A DNA stretch of 64,000 bases from Porodaedalea pini (taxonomy: Eukaryota; Basidiomycota; Agaricomycetes; Hymenochaetales; Hymenochaetaceae): assembly GCA_002794775.1 (NCBI GenBank), contig NBAY01000118.1, forward strand, positions 1 to 64,000, in the 5' to 3' direction. The position numbers and the translations under genes were made by a program. Of the stretch, positions 56,428 through 64,000 are shown one piece after another (within the stretch, counting starts at the first letter, position 1; each line of letters begins with the position of its first letter). Below the pieces are notes generated by a model. It was not told the DNA's origin. It was given only the letters and a program-made list of their open reading frames with translations, and made no database searches.

Positions 56428-57509
56428 TGCTGGGGTTCCGCAAAATCCAACTCCCGCTCAAAGAGCGTCTCCTCTTCTTCCTCCGCAAAGTCTGACTCCT
56501 TGAGCGTCGCGGTCTCGTCTGCCCAGACTTTTCTCTCTCGGGGTTCCATCCCCATCAACACAGCCCTTATCGTTTTCCTCCGATTTGGGCAATTCCTCTG
56601 CAGATGCCCTGATTCTTTACAGTAGTAGCAGAGTCCTGCTTTCCTCAGCTCTTCGAGTGAGACGTCCATTGGCTTCCCCATGCCTCCGTATGTGACTCCA
56701 GTGGCGTCGCGCCTTTCGGGGATTCTCGGTGTGAATGTCTGGGTAGGTTTTGGTGGGAGCACCTGAGGTCTGGACGGGGCAGCGCGCATTTGTTCGATGG
56801 CCTTCATCTGTCGTCTAGCGTTGTCGAATCGAATGGCTTTTTCTTGCCAGCCTTTGTACGTGGTTGGGACCGTGTCACTCATTTCGATTCGGTATACGAT
56901 CTCTCTATCCAAGGCTTTCGTCAGTTTGTGGATGAGGGTGTCGTCATTCTTTGTGTCATCGTTGTATCCTGCCGCACGGCGATAGATGTCGAACTGCTGG
57001 AAGAATTGGTCGGCTGTGATGTCTCGGGTGTGCTTCCAGCTATCCAATTTTTGCATGGCGTTCATGCGTTCGTTCGGATCTCCGAACGCTTTTTCCAGCT
57101 GTTCGTTAAACTTCTGGCGACTGACGAGCGAAAAGATCAGATAGCCGTCCATCTTGATGCTTTCCAGGAAGTTCTGTGCCCAGAGTGCGGCTGAGCCTTC
57201 CGTCATGAACGACAACACGAAAAGGAAGTAGTCCTTGTCGTTCATGAAGTCCTCTGCGTTAGCTTCAACGTAAAGGGTGATGGCACGTTCGAACTTCTTG
57301 TAGTCTCGCCCGTTGAACGTCTCGGGTTTGGCGATATGTCTTCCTCCACTGCGGTTTGTTGGTGGAGGGACAGGTGTGGCTGCAGCTGCTGGCGTGGGGG
57401 TTGCGAGTAATCCCAGGCCGTGTAGCGCGTTGATGATCTCCTGCATCATGTCGTTTGAGATCGTCGGAGTTGCGGCTGCTGGCGCAGCTGGGGCTTGGGG
57501 TTCTGCCAT
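56424..57509 (-). CDS. gypsy Gag
   Basis: A 361-residue structural protein from the ATG at 57,509 (MAEPQAPAAPAAATPTISND). An Ala/Pro-rich N-terminus is followed by a capsid-like domain (FNGRDYKKFERAITLYVEAN, WAQNFLESIK, YNDDTKNDDTLIHKLTKALD) and one zinc knuckle, CYYCKESGHLQRNCPNR, near 56,630. An acidic tail ends at TGA 56,424-56,426. The reading frame is also open, without an ATG, back to about 57,700. The stop lies inside the short overlap with the pol frame. Confidence 0.93.
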   Translation of the reverse strand: MAEPQAPAAPAAATPTISNDMMQEIINALHGLGLLATPTPAAAATPVPPPTNRSGGRHIAKPETFNGRDYKKFERAITLYVEANAEDFMNDKDYFLFVLSFMTEGSAALWAQNFLESIKMDGYLIFSLVSRQKFNEQLEKAFGDPNERMNAMQKLDSWKHTRDITADQFFQQFDIYRRAAGYNDDTKNDDTLIHKLTKALDREIVYRIEMSDTVPTTYKGWQEKAIRFDNARRQMKAIEQMRAAPSRPQVLPPKPTQTFTPRIPERRDATGVTYGGMGKPMDVSLEELRKAGLCYYCKESGHLQRNCPNRRKTIRAVLMGMEPRERKVWADETATLKESDFAEEEEETLFERELDFAEPQQ

Positions 57510-58364
57510 GATAGGCGGTGGTGTTGGTGATGGGTGGGGTGGTTGGTGGGCTCCTAGCTCGTCGTCTAGGCGTACTAGGTCGTCGTCGGTCAGTGGTGGT
57601 AGTTGTGCGAGGACAGCGTCGGCAGTGTCTTCTGGTGGTGTATTCCAACGCTGTGCCGCTGATCCAGACGGTCGACTGTACGGGTGTGGAGCCAGCTCAA
57701 ATCAGAGACAACACTGCCCGCCGACAGGTGGTGCGGACGCCTGCGGGTCTGATTGAGCGCTGTAACAAAATTCCGGATGTGGTGGTCGACTTTCACTTGC
57801 TGATCAAACCCGGATCTTCCTCTGTGAAGACTCCAACGGGCGCCAAGGGACCTTTCCGAAGATCACCCCCAAGGCCTGGTAGCTACTCTCGAGTGGGTCG
57901 GACTCAACGTTACCCCCTCTCAAACGAGCGCTAGTTGATCGAATAGAAAGAGGACGGCGGGTTGTGAAACGAGTGAGTTTAATAATGAAGGTAAGGAATT
58001 AACGACGTATCGGCCTGATCGATGCACGTGAGATCGATCTAAGAATAGGTGTGGGTCGAAGCGATCGTAGTCGGGGTCGCAGTCCAAGTCGTCGGACGCG
58101 TCGGATGAGAATGTTGGTCTAGAGTTCGGGGTTACGGACAGGTAGTGGTCGGTTTTGAGTTTGTTGGACGAGATGAGGGTTTAGAGTGATGATGATAGAT
58201 AGTAGGAAGAGTTCGATGGTGAGAGTGATTTGCGGGGTACAGGTGAAGGTATAGATGGTAGCGCGGTAAAGAGATTGCTGTCGGTAGGAGATGCGAACGT
58301 TCAGAGCCAGCTTGGCGTTGGTGACTGAGAATGCGCGAGGCGGTAGGGGTAAGTTTCGACCTTG
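57510..58364 (-). other. gypsy 5' leader
   Basis: An 855-bp untranslated leader between the 5' LTR and the gag ATG, in element sense. The proximal 190 bp are open in the gag frame without an ATG. The remainder has stops in all frames and may hold packaging signals. The self-priming site is at its start. Confidence 0.6.
58352..58362 (-). other. self-priming primer-binding site
   Basis: In element sense, AGGTCGAAACT starts 2 nt after the 5' LTR. It is perfectly complementary to AGTTTCGACCT at 58,530-58,520 in the LTR, which lies about 30 nt downstream of TATATAA (58,565-58,559), that is, at the expected 5' end of the transcript. This is the arrangement known from Tf1, where the first 11 nt of the RNA fold back to prime reverse transcription. 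Confidence 0.8.
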
Positions 58365-58810
58365 TGTCAGCAACGGACTACGGGTACACAAATGGTAGCC
58401 GGGTCACGCGGAACTCAGTCAGAGGAGGAGGGAGACGAGAGAGAGAGCGGTGGGGCAGGGGAACTGACACAGCGCGGAGATAAGGAGCAGCTTCTGGACG
58501 TAGCCAGGTAGAATTGACCAGGTCGAAACTAGGGGATAAGTACAGGAGGACTACCTACTTATATACCCTTCAGCGGCTGCGCACGGACCAGGGAATTAAC
58601 TACTACATAAGGATAGATGATAGAACGTCGTGGAACTTCATAGAATAATGAAATCATAGGATCGGTCAGCGAGTAAGGATAGTGCGAGAAGGAGCGTAAT
58701 GAATAATGAGTAAGCAGGAATAAGCGTGATTAGTGATGGATGGATAAGATATGATAAGATAAGATAAGAGAAAATGATAAGATAAGATAATTTAAAAAGC
58801 GTCCATGACA
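58365..58810 (-). repeat. gypsy 5' LTR
   Basis: 446 bp, TGTCA...TGACA ends, identical by eye to the 3' LTR. It contains the promoter TATA and the 11-nt sequence that pairs with the primer-binding site. Followed by target duplication AATTG (58,811-58,815). Confidence 0.95.
58559..58565 (-). promoter_or_regulatory. gypsy LTR TATA box
   Basis: TATATAA in element sense, 35 bp (start to start) upstream of the AGTTTCGACCT that pairs with the self-priming site. The spacing fits a TATA-directed start at about 58,530. Confidence 0.65.
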
Positions 58811-61254
58811 AATTGAAGTTATCACGAATGCCTAAATCAATAAAGACGTCCTTGTTGTCGTGAAAGCGAGCAAGAGCATCACGGAGGAGACCGAGTGTTT
58901 CGCTGGTATGGATGGGATATTGTGCGATGTATATAAAATCAAGGAGCACACGCGTAGCGCGGACAAGTCGAACAGGGGACTCATTGTCAGGTAGGCGGAA
59001 GTCGACAAGTAAACCCAGTAGAAACCGACACATCTGACTATGCTCGCTTCCACTCACTCTCGTGAGTGTTGTGATCCCTCTGTGAAAAATGCGGACACTG
59101 TGGTTCGGAGGAATTCGACGGCAACGAGCATCAACCTCAGCTGCACCAAGGACTCCTGTGATCCAAGAAACGAGGTGTTTGACTACACCTTGGTATAATT
59201 GATGAAGAATGTCGGCAGTGATTGAACGATAGACGTTGAAGTATGGTAGATCAGCCCAAAATGGATGTTGAATTGGCTTCATGCGGTTTAAAGCACACAC
59301 TCGAGCATACGCAGTTGGGTCCCGAGAGTCAAGGATAGCAAGAACTCCAAGGGCATTGTCCAGGTCACAACGTCCATGATTATGCTGCATTCCAGCTCCG
59401 AGCTCATCGTGAGGACATTCACATGTCGGACAATCTCCTGATATAGTGCCTGTGACTGCGACTTGCTCTTGGTTATCGAGGGCAAGTGCAGCTACGATAG
59501 GATGACAACGTCGCTGCAGACCATCCCTGCCAGCCATATGAACGCCTTCGGAGCCTGCTTTCTCCAATTTTCGGAAAAGAAAACGCAGGCATCCATGCAG
59601 GAGGTTGGCAAGTGTGCGGCGGCGGGCAGCTTTGTTACTGATATGTTCGAGCCGCGTGGTCGGAAGATATGCAAGGAGGACTTGGGCATGCCGTGAGGGC
59701 TTCTTACGGATGTCTTTTGGTATGTTGCCGATGGTGAGATATACAGGATATGCTGTCTTCGTGCGGAAGAGCGTGATCTGTGTCTTGTCAAGCGATACAA
59801 TGACTGGGATGACCGTGCCGCCTGGCGCTCTACGTTCAATAGCTGCCTACGAGGGATCTTAGACACAGCATGCACAAGCATAGGTGCAGAAAAGATATAC
59901 CTGAGTGTTCCACCACCATTGTCCTGTATGCATTTCGTGATACGCTCGAATCTGCCTGTCCTCGTCGACATAATGACGTTCTGGAATAGTGATGAGATGC
60001 GATGCAAATTCAGGAGCGCCAAACAATGCTGATATGCATTCCAAAACGTCGCGGCAATACATGTCAAACGTCAGTCCAGCAGCAAACATTTCCCGACGTC
60101 GGAACTTAGGTCGGCGTGTTGGTATCTGTTTATCTATAATAGCGTTAAGTTGGCGTGAGTTACGGTATGACAACCCTAGTCGTTCAGCAACCTGGTAACA
60201 CATAGCACATAATGATGATCGAGCAGAATATACATGCATTACAATAATTAAAACATATATTAGAAATAACGTTAATGAGATCAAACACAAGCCGCACCCC
60301 TTCTATTTGGAGAAGCTCATCTAGAGCTGTAGAACCTGGTCCTCGAACCTTCGCCCACCGCGCAAGCTCCCAATCCAGTCTCGAATCGAATGGAGCAAAA
60401 GGACCAGCATTTTGCGAAACGGCCTGGACGTCTTCCGCATATTGTCGGAATACAGCGTCACCATCGAGAACGTGTGGAGCGTGGCGTTGACCTCTGTTCA
60501 GTTCGCCTCCGCACACCCGCCCAGCCTCATTCCCTGGGTATGGATCTATGCGGACTGGCTGATAGCACAATCTGTCCTCCGCAGCACAGCGCTCGACAAC
60601 AAGCTCACGAATGCGATTCTCCTCCTCCTCTGCCTCTGATTCATCGACAGGCGAGCGATCTTGCGGCTGGGTACGCTCAGGCTCCCACACGGGCTCGTGG
60701 AGGTCTCCCTCGTCCGACTCGTCTTCCGAGTCGGATTGTGCAGAAAAGTCACCCACGTCACTGTACATTATAATAGGCATGCAATTAATACTTGGTCAGT
60801 TGCATGATGCTAGGGAGGTCTTACTTCGGTACTTCCTCACGATCAACATCCATGCCATTCTGCTGCGGTTCACCCTCCGCATCAAAATCAACACCAAAAT
60901 CTGCCTCGTCGTAATTGTCCCCAAAAAAATCACCATGAAAAGACTCGAGGTCGGCTCCATCGTCTCTATCTTCGTCGCCGTCTGGGCCGATACCATTTTG
61001 CAGTTGACCGACAAAGGTGAGATACACTCGATAGCACGCAGAGCCCTCCGGTCTCCCTCGCTGATGCTGTCGAAGGTCTACCTTTTCCAGACCGCATCCG
61101 GGGCACACTCGCTCGCGCATGGTCGACATTTGTGAACGAAAGGTCGGCAATCGCTATGCTGCAGTGTATGGTCGTGGTCGAGTCTAAATCGAAAGGAAAA
61201 AAATCAGCCCGTCTTTAGACTAGGACTTACCGGTGCGAGTACGACGTCTGCGGA

Positions 61255-61795
61255 CGTCGTACAGTCACGGAAACCGAGCGGTCGCCGCAACTTATAGACA
61301 CCAGTGGCTCGCTATGCAGCAGGCCGCTCTTGTCTATGCCCTCGAGCTAGCTCTAAGCCGGCTCTCCAGGGACTTTCGGGGGGGGGGGGCGCCGAGTCGT
61401 CTGTTCGCGATGTCGGTGACGGATGTGGTGGTGGATGTAGGCAGAGGGATGGATTTGGTCATGACAAGGGTCATGTGCATGGTGTCACGTGCTACTACTT
61501 CCTAATTTAGATGAGCGGCTACTTGAAGCACTTAACGAGACTAACAAGTCTCTCACCATCACTCACCAGCCCCCTTCCCCCTATCTCCTTACTTACTCAT
61601 CTCCCTCCGTCGCCGCATTGACAAGCACCCCTCGACTGCCCTCCTCAAGACGGACTCGGCTGCACATTACGACCACCGAAAGACCTAGAGAGCCGGCTTA
61701 GAGCTAGCTCGAGGGCAGACGACGACGGCCTGCTGCATAGCGAGCCATCGACGTCTGTAGCGCAGTGACCGCTTGGTTGCTGTGCTTACCAGCGA
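61255..61795. repeat. large imperfect inverted repeat between two divergent genes
   Basis: The left arm (about 61,270-61,400) and right arm (about 61,650-61,790) are reverse complements. They include a perfect 22-bp match (61,305-61,326 with 61,726-61,747) and a perfect 29-bp match (61,337-61,365 with 61,689-61,717), with weaker similarity extending both outward and inward. The left arm carries CTATAAG in minus sense, a TATA-like element for the transposase gene; the right arm points at the 62,076 gene. A G-run of about 12 lies at 61,378-61,389. A separate 20-bp palindrome lies just outside at 61,241-61,260. Confidence 0.85.
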
Positions 61796-62075
61796 AAAAC
61801 ATCGACATCGATACGTCACCGAAGCTTTTCGTATACGCCGACTACCCGTTTGCCTTGCAGCCGAGTACGTACCATACTATCTCTCGTGAGTACACATGTA
61901 CACAAGCATTATCGGTCATACAAGTGCAATAAGTTCTTTAGTCCCATCGTCCAGCTTTCACGAAGTCAGCCTACTCACTCTATAACGTCGCTGATCCCCT
62001 TTCTCGTTCCCGTACGTCAATCTTGTCATACAATTTTTGACATTCTCTGATTCTTCCTTTTACAGAATACTTAAA

Positions 62076-64000
62076 ATGTCTGAGGCCGCTTGGGGTGTCG
62101 AAACAACTTGGGATGGAGAGGAAGTGGCCCCGACTCGTCTCTCAAAGACCCATGACCTACGTGAGTCGTATATTGTATACATTCTTTTTATACCGTCTCA
62201 GATAAGGCATCCAGGACCGAGCGACCCGGTACGCGCTCTTGATGCGAGGGTCCTAGCCTATATGAATTACCAGGACCAGATCATCTCTACGCCGAACGCC
62301 AACTGGGTGCCGGAATACCCGCTTATCACAGAGGCCAGCATTCTGAAGCGCGACGATGGATATTGGGGTGGCCATGAATATACGCGGTGGCCTCAGTACT
62401 TCTCGAAACACGTCTTCCATCATGCTTGCATCCCGTTCTGGAAAACCCCGATCGTCTGGAACCACGGAGGGGAGGATCTAATGTGGTATAACCCTCGCCC
62501 GTATGATCTGACCGAAGATGCCGACACGGATTTGCGTACGGATGAGAAAATCGGACTCCTGGATAAAGACCTGGTTAATAAAGTTTCAACCCTACTCGAG
62601 ACAGTTGCAGCTGAAACGTTCTCCGTCGGAAGTAAGGTCGCCATACCCGAGACGCGAAAGGTCTACGATCGTTGTTTGAGCAATGGCCGATCTGCGCTTG
62701 ACAGTCTCCGCCTTCGAAAAGCCGCTTTCCGCACAATAGTTTTCACTCTGCGCGATGTTCAGCGAGCAATCCTCGAACTACGCGGGTTGCATACTTACCT
62801 AGATGTTGTCGTCAAACGCATGAACGCTCCCAACGCAATGTGGAAGGCTCAAAACTTTCTTCTTCCGGTTTGGGGCGCTTTCACCACAGAAGCTGCCGTC
62901 GCCAACAATTTGTATCGGCTCGGCATCCCTGTATGGTACATCTCTGCGGAGAAAGCGATCGCTCCCGACACAAAAATTTTTGACGTTCAAGAGTGCGTTC
63001 CGTGGACATCTCAGTTATCGAAGGAGTACGTTAAGTACAAAGGCAGTTTACTTTTGTTCGGCTGGAACTTTGATATCGAGCCACGCATGCGGGACATGGC
63101 CGCGAGTCAGCTCATGAACAACCATCATATGTCCTACCTTCTCGATCAGATGTACAACTTTCAATACTACGCTCCCGCTCCGAAGCCCTTCAGCTATTCA
63201 TCTGCGACGTCTTCCTCCAATCCGAGTACGGGTCTCCCATCCCTTCCAGCTCCAGTGCGTCCATCGCCAGCAGCATTGAAAAGGAAGAAAGGAGGATCGA
63301 CGCGTCGAATAAGCAACGACCCGAGTGTGAACCACGCTCGCATACTGTACGTCCCGAACGGCATCGATGGAACACCCGATCTGCCTCCTTTTTGCTACAC
63401 TGTTCACGAAGCACTCAAGGACCTCGGCACAGTCGGCGATGAGTCTTCGCCTGCGGCTCTGTATCCCCTTCCGCCGCCTTTCTTTCTGACGCACGAATCC
63501 AACGAGAGATCGGCGGATTTGTATCTAAATTACATTCGCATTCGGCCCATTCTGTTCGATATCCTCATTAATGGCGGACTGTTCGACAAGTCTGTATGGC
63601 GCAAACTGCGTGATTGGAGGAACATACTACACGGCGACTACAAGAAAAGCACGCCGCTCCCGCCCAACACTGTCTCCCCGTTTGTCGAGCGAGTGTACAA
63701 TGCCATGCCGGGTGAAGGTTCTTCAGCTGGCCCTTCGAAAGGCAATGACGGCGCTGATCCTCGCTCGAGCGACTTGCCTCCCGCGAAACGTCAGCGTATA
63801 GCGGAGGCTGCAAAGATGAAAGTCACGTTTGGCGTTGAGCAAAAGTTAGCGCCGTTTGATCGCACCCAACTGCAGACATGGCGAGGGAAGTCTGTTTCTG
63901 TCGCTAGTATCATGGCGGACAAAATCCTTAGGCTGGAAGTACAGTGGGAGCTCATGGAAACATTATTCCGCTACGAGCTATACGCACTTGACCAGGCAAT
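62076..64000 (+). CDS. unidentified protein divergent from the transposase (runs off the window)
   Basis: The ATG at 62,076 follows a TTTTACAG acceptor, suggesting a 5' UTR intron. Exon 1 encodes MSEAAWGVETTWDGEEVAP and splices (GTGAGT at 62,161, CCAG to 62,214) to a second exon that stays open to the window end, giving more than 600 residues. Recognisable stretches include VLAYMNYQDQII, RDDGYWGGHEYTRWPQYFSK, HACIPFWKTPIVWNHGGEDL, GAFTTEAAVANNLYRLGIPV and a Ser/Pro/basic linker (about 63,240-63,310). There are no catalytic motifs, signal peptide or membrane segments I can name. The Trp-rich blocks look like a conserved domain and not chance. It is divergently oriented to the transposase across a near-palindromic spacer, so it may be an accessory gene of that element or an unrelated host gene. 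The 3' end is outside the window. Confidence 0.75.
   Translation, partial: MSEAAWGVETTWDGEEVAPTRLSKTHDLRESYIVYILFIPSQIRHPGPSDPVRALDARVLAYMNYQDQIISTPNANWVPEYPLITEASILKRDDGYWGGHEYTRWPQYFSKHVFHHACIPFWKTPIVWNHGGEDLMWYNPRPYDLTEDADTDLRTDEKIGLLDKDLVNKVSTLLETVAAETFSVGSKVAIPETRKVYDRCLSNGRSALDSLRLRKAAFRTIVFTLRDVQRAILELRGLHTYLDVVVKRMNAPNAMWKAQNFLLPVWGAFTTEAAVANNLYRLGIPVWYISAEKAIAPDTKIFDVQECVPWTSQLSKEYVKYKGSLLLFGWNFDIEPRMRDMAASQLMNNHHMSYLLDQMYNFQYYAPAPKPFSYSSATSSSNPSTGLPSLPAPVRPSPAALKRKKGGSTRRISNDPSVNHARILYVPNGIDGTPDLPPFCYTVHEALKDLGTVGDESSPAALYPLPPPFFLTHESNERSADLYLNYIRIRPILFDILINGGLFDKSVWRKLRDWRNILHGDYKKSTPLPPNTVSPFVERVYNAMPGEGSSAGPSKGNDGADPRSSDLPPAKRQRIAEAAKMKVTFGVEQKLAPFDRTQLQTWRGKSVSVASIMADKILRLEVQWELMETLFRYELYALDQA

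Larger units (their letters stand above)
51830..58810 (-). mobile_element. complete chromodomain Ty3/gypsy retrotransposon
   Basis: A 6,981-bp element on the minus strand. The two 446-bp LTRs look identical, the 5-bp target duplication AATTG lies at 51,825-51,829 and 58,811-58,815, and the LTR ends are TGTCA...TGACA. gag and pol are full-length and open, a polypurine tract abuts the 3' LTR (52,279-52,288), and an 11-nt self-priming site lies next to the 5' LTR. The integrase C-terminus carries a chromodomain, placing it with the chromoviruses (Tf1/sushi-like). It appears intact and young. Confidence 0.96.
50780..61129 (-). pseudogene. Plavaka-type transposase, disrupted only by the gypsy insertion
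   Basis: A spliced transposase gene starting at the ATG at 61,129 (MSTMRERVCPGCGLEKVDLR, a Cys/His N-terminus). Exons joined by eye: 61,129-about 60,828; about 60,761-60,288; about 60,195-59,912; about 59,849-58,811. The frame is then cut by the gypsy element at AATTTG and resumes at 51,829 as CHWMKHYEECIKLLG, followed by STDNYNTQFTERLHIDLAKD (the DUF6830-like region of these transposases). A last intron near 51,206-51,150 leads to the stop at 50,780. The core includes VIPVIVSLDKTQITLF and ITADILHQLYQGVVKHLVSW. No nonsense codon or frameshift was seen apart from the insertion, and removing the gypsy element plus one AATTG restores the frame. The gene was therefore probably intact until very recently. 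Confidence 0.82.
50595..61800 (-). mobile_element. Plavaka-type DNA transposon (boundaries uncertain)
   Basis: This region is defined by the transposase gene (61,129-50,780, minus). The left boundary is placed at the RGAAT cluster where DUF6533 homology breaks off. The right boundary is placed at the inverted repeat 61,255-61,795, or possibly beyond it if the 62,076 gene belongs to the element. I found no terminal inverted repeat shared by both ends and no target duplication, so limits are estimates. A gypsy element interrupts it. Confidence 0.5.

Noticed and set aside
57265..57934. Thr/Arg-rich and Gly/Val-rich frames near the gypsy leader
   Set aside because: They are shadows of the low-complexity gag 5' region and leader in other frames and strands.
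61378..61389. G-run as a G-quadruplex regulatory element
   Set aside because: A single homopolymer run without further G-tracts nearby is not enough. It is recorded only as part of the inverted repeat.

Overview
The window looks like nuclear DNA of a mushroom-forming basidiomycete (Agaricomycetes). The signs are genes cut by many 50-70 bp GT-AG introns, lineage-typical families (DUF6533 membrane proteins, F-box/propeller-type proteins, an NRPS-like adenylation-reductase, a GMC oxidoreductase, a cAMP-receptor-like GPCR, a Plavaka-type transposase) and abundant fungal retrotransposons. No prokaryotic features, CRISPR arrays, rRNA or tRNA genes were seen.

Layout. 1-2.7 kb: a DUF6533 membrane-protein gene. 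3.4-9.95 kb: a decayed LINE on the minus strand (ORF1 plus EN-RT-RNase H ORF2), with a 413-bp solo LTR inserted in ORF1. 10-15.6 kb: a small glycine-rich protein, an F-box-type protein and a secreted GMC oxidoreductase. 16.5-26.0 kb: a three-level nest, in which a pogo-type DNA transposon (TA target, 25-bp terminal inverted repeats) is split by a Ty1/copia element, itself split by an 879-bp solo LTR. 26.4-30.6 kb: an NRPS-like A-T-R enzyme. 31-38 kb: a propeller-type protein, a pseudokinase-like gene and its decayed paralogue, and gene debris. 38.4-47.3 kb: three recognisable housekeeping or signalling genes, namely a Skt5/Chs4-like Sel1 protein ending in a CVIM prenylation box, Golgi Vps74/GPP34, and a seven-helix GPCR with a long Ser/Pro-rich tail. 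49.3-50.6 kb: a second, damaged DUF6533 copy in opposite orientation. 50.6-61.3 kb: a Plavaka-type transposase whose frame is open except where a complete chromodomain Ty3/gypsy element (51,830-58,810, identical LTRs as read, AATTG target duplication) interrupts it. 61.26-61.80 kb: a large imperfect inverted repeat. From 62.08 kb: a divergently transcribed gene running off the right edge.

Main observations. (1) The insertions can be undone on paper: target duplications and reading frames rejoin exactly for the 413-bp LTR, the 879-bp LTR and the gypsy element. (2) Nine of nine in-frame nonsense codons in the LINE and the copia polyprotein are TGA, several at positions where arginine is expected. 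Both substitutions between the copia LTRs are also CpG transitions, which points to CpG deamination or RIP-like mutation. The gypsy and Plavaka frames show none. (3) The gypsy element carries an 11-nt match between its LTR, about 30 nt downstream of a TATA box, and the site just inside the 5' LTR, which is the hallmark of Tf1-type self-priming. (4) LINE ORF1 and ORF2 meet at UGAUG once the LTR is removed. (5) The transposase and its divergent neighbour share a near-palindromic intergenic region, so the neighbour may be a second gene of the same element or a co-regulated partner.
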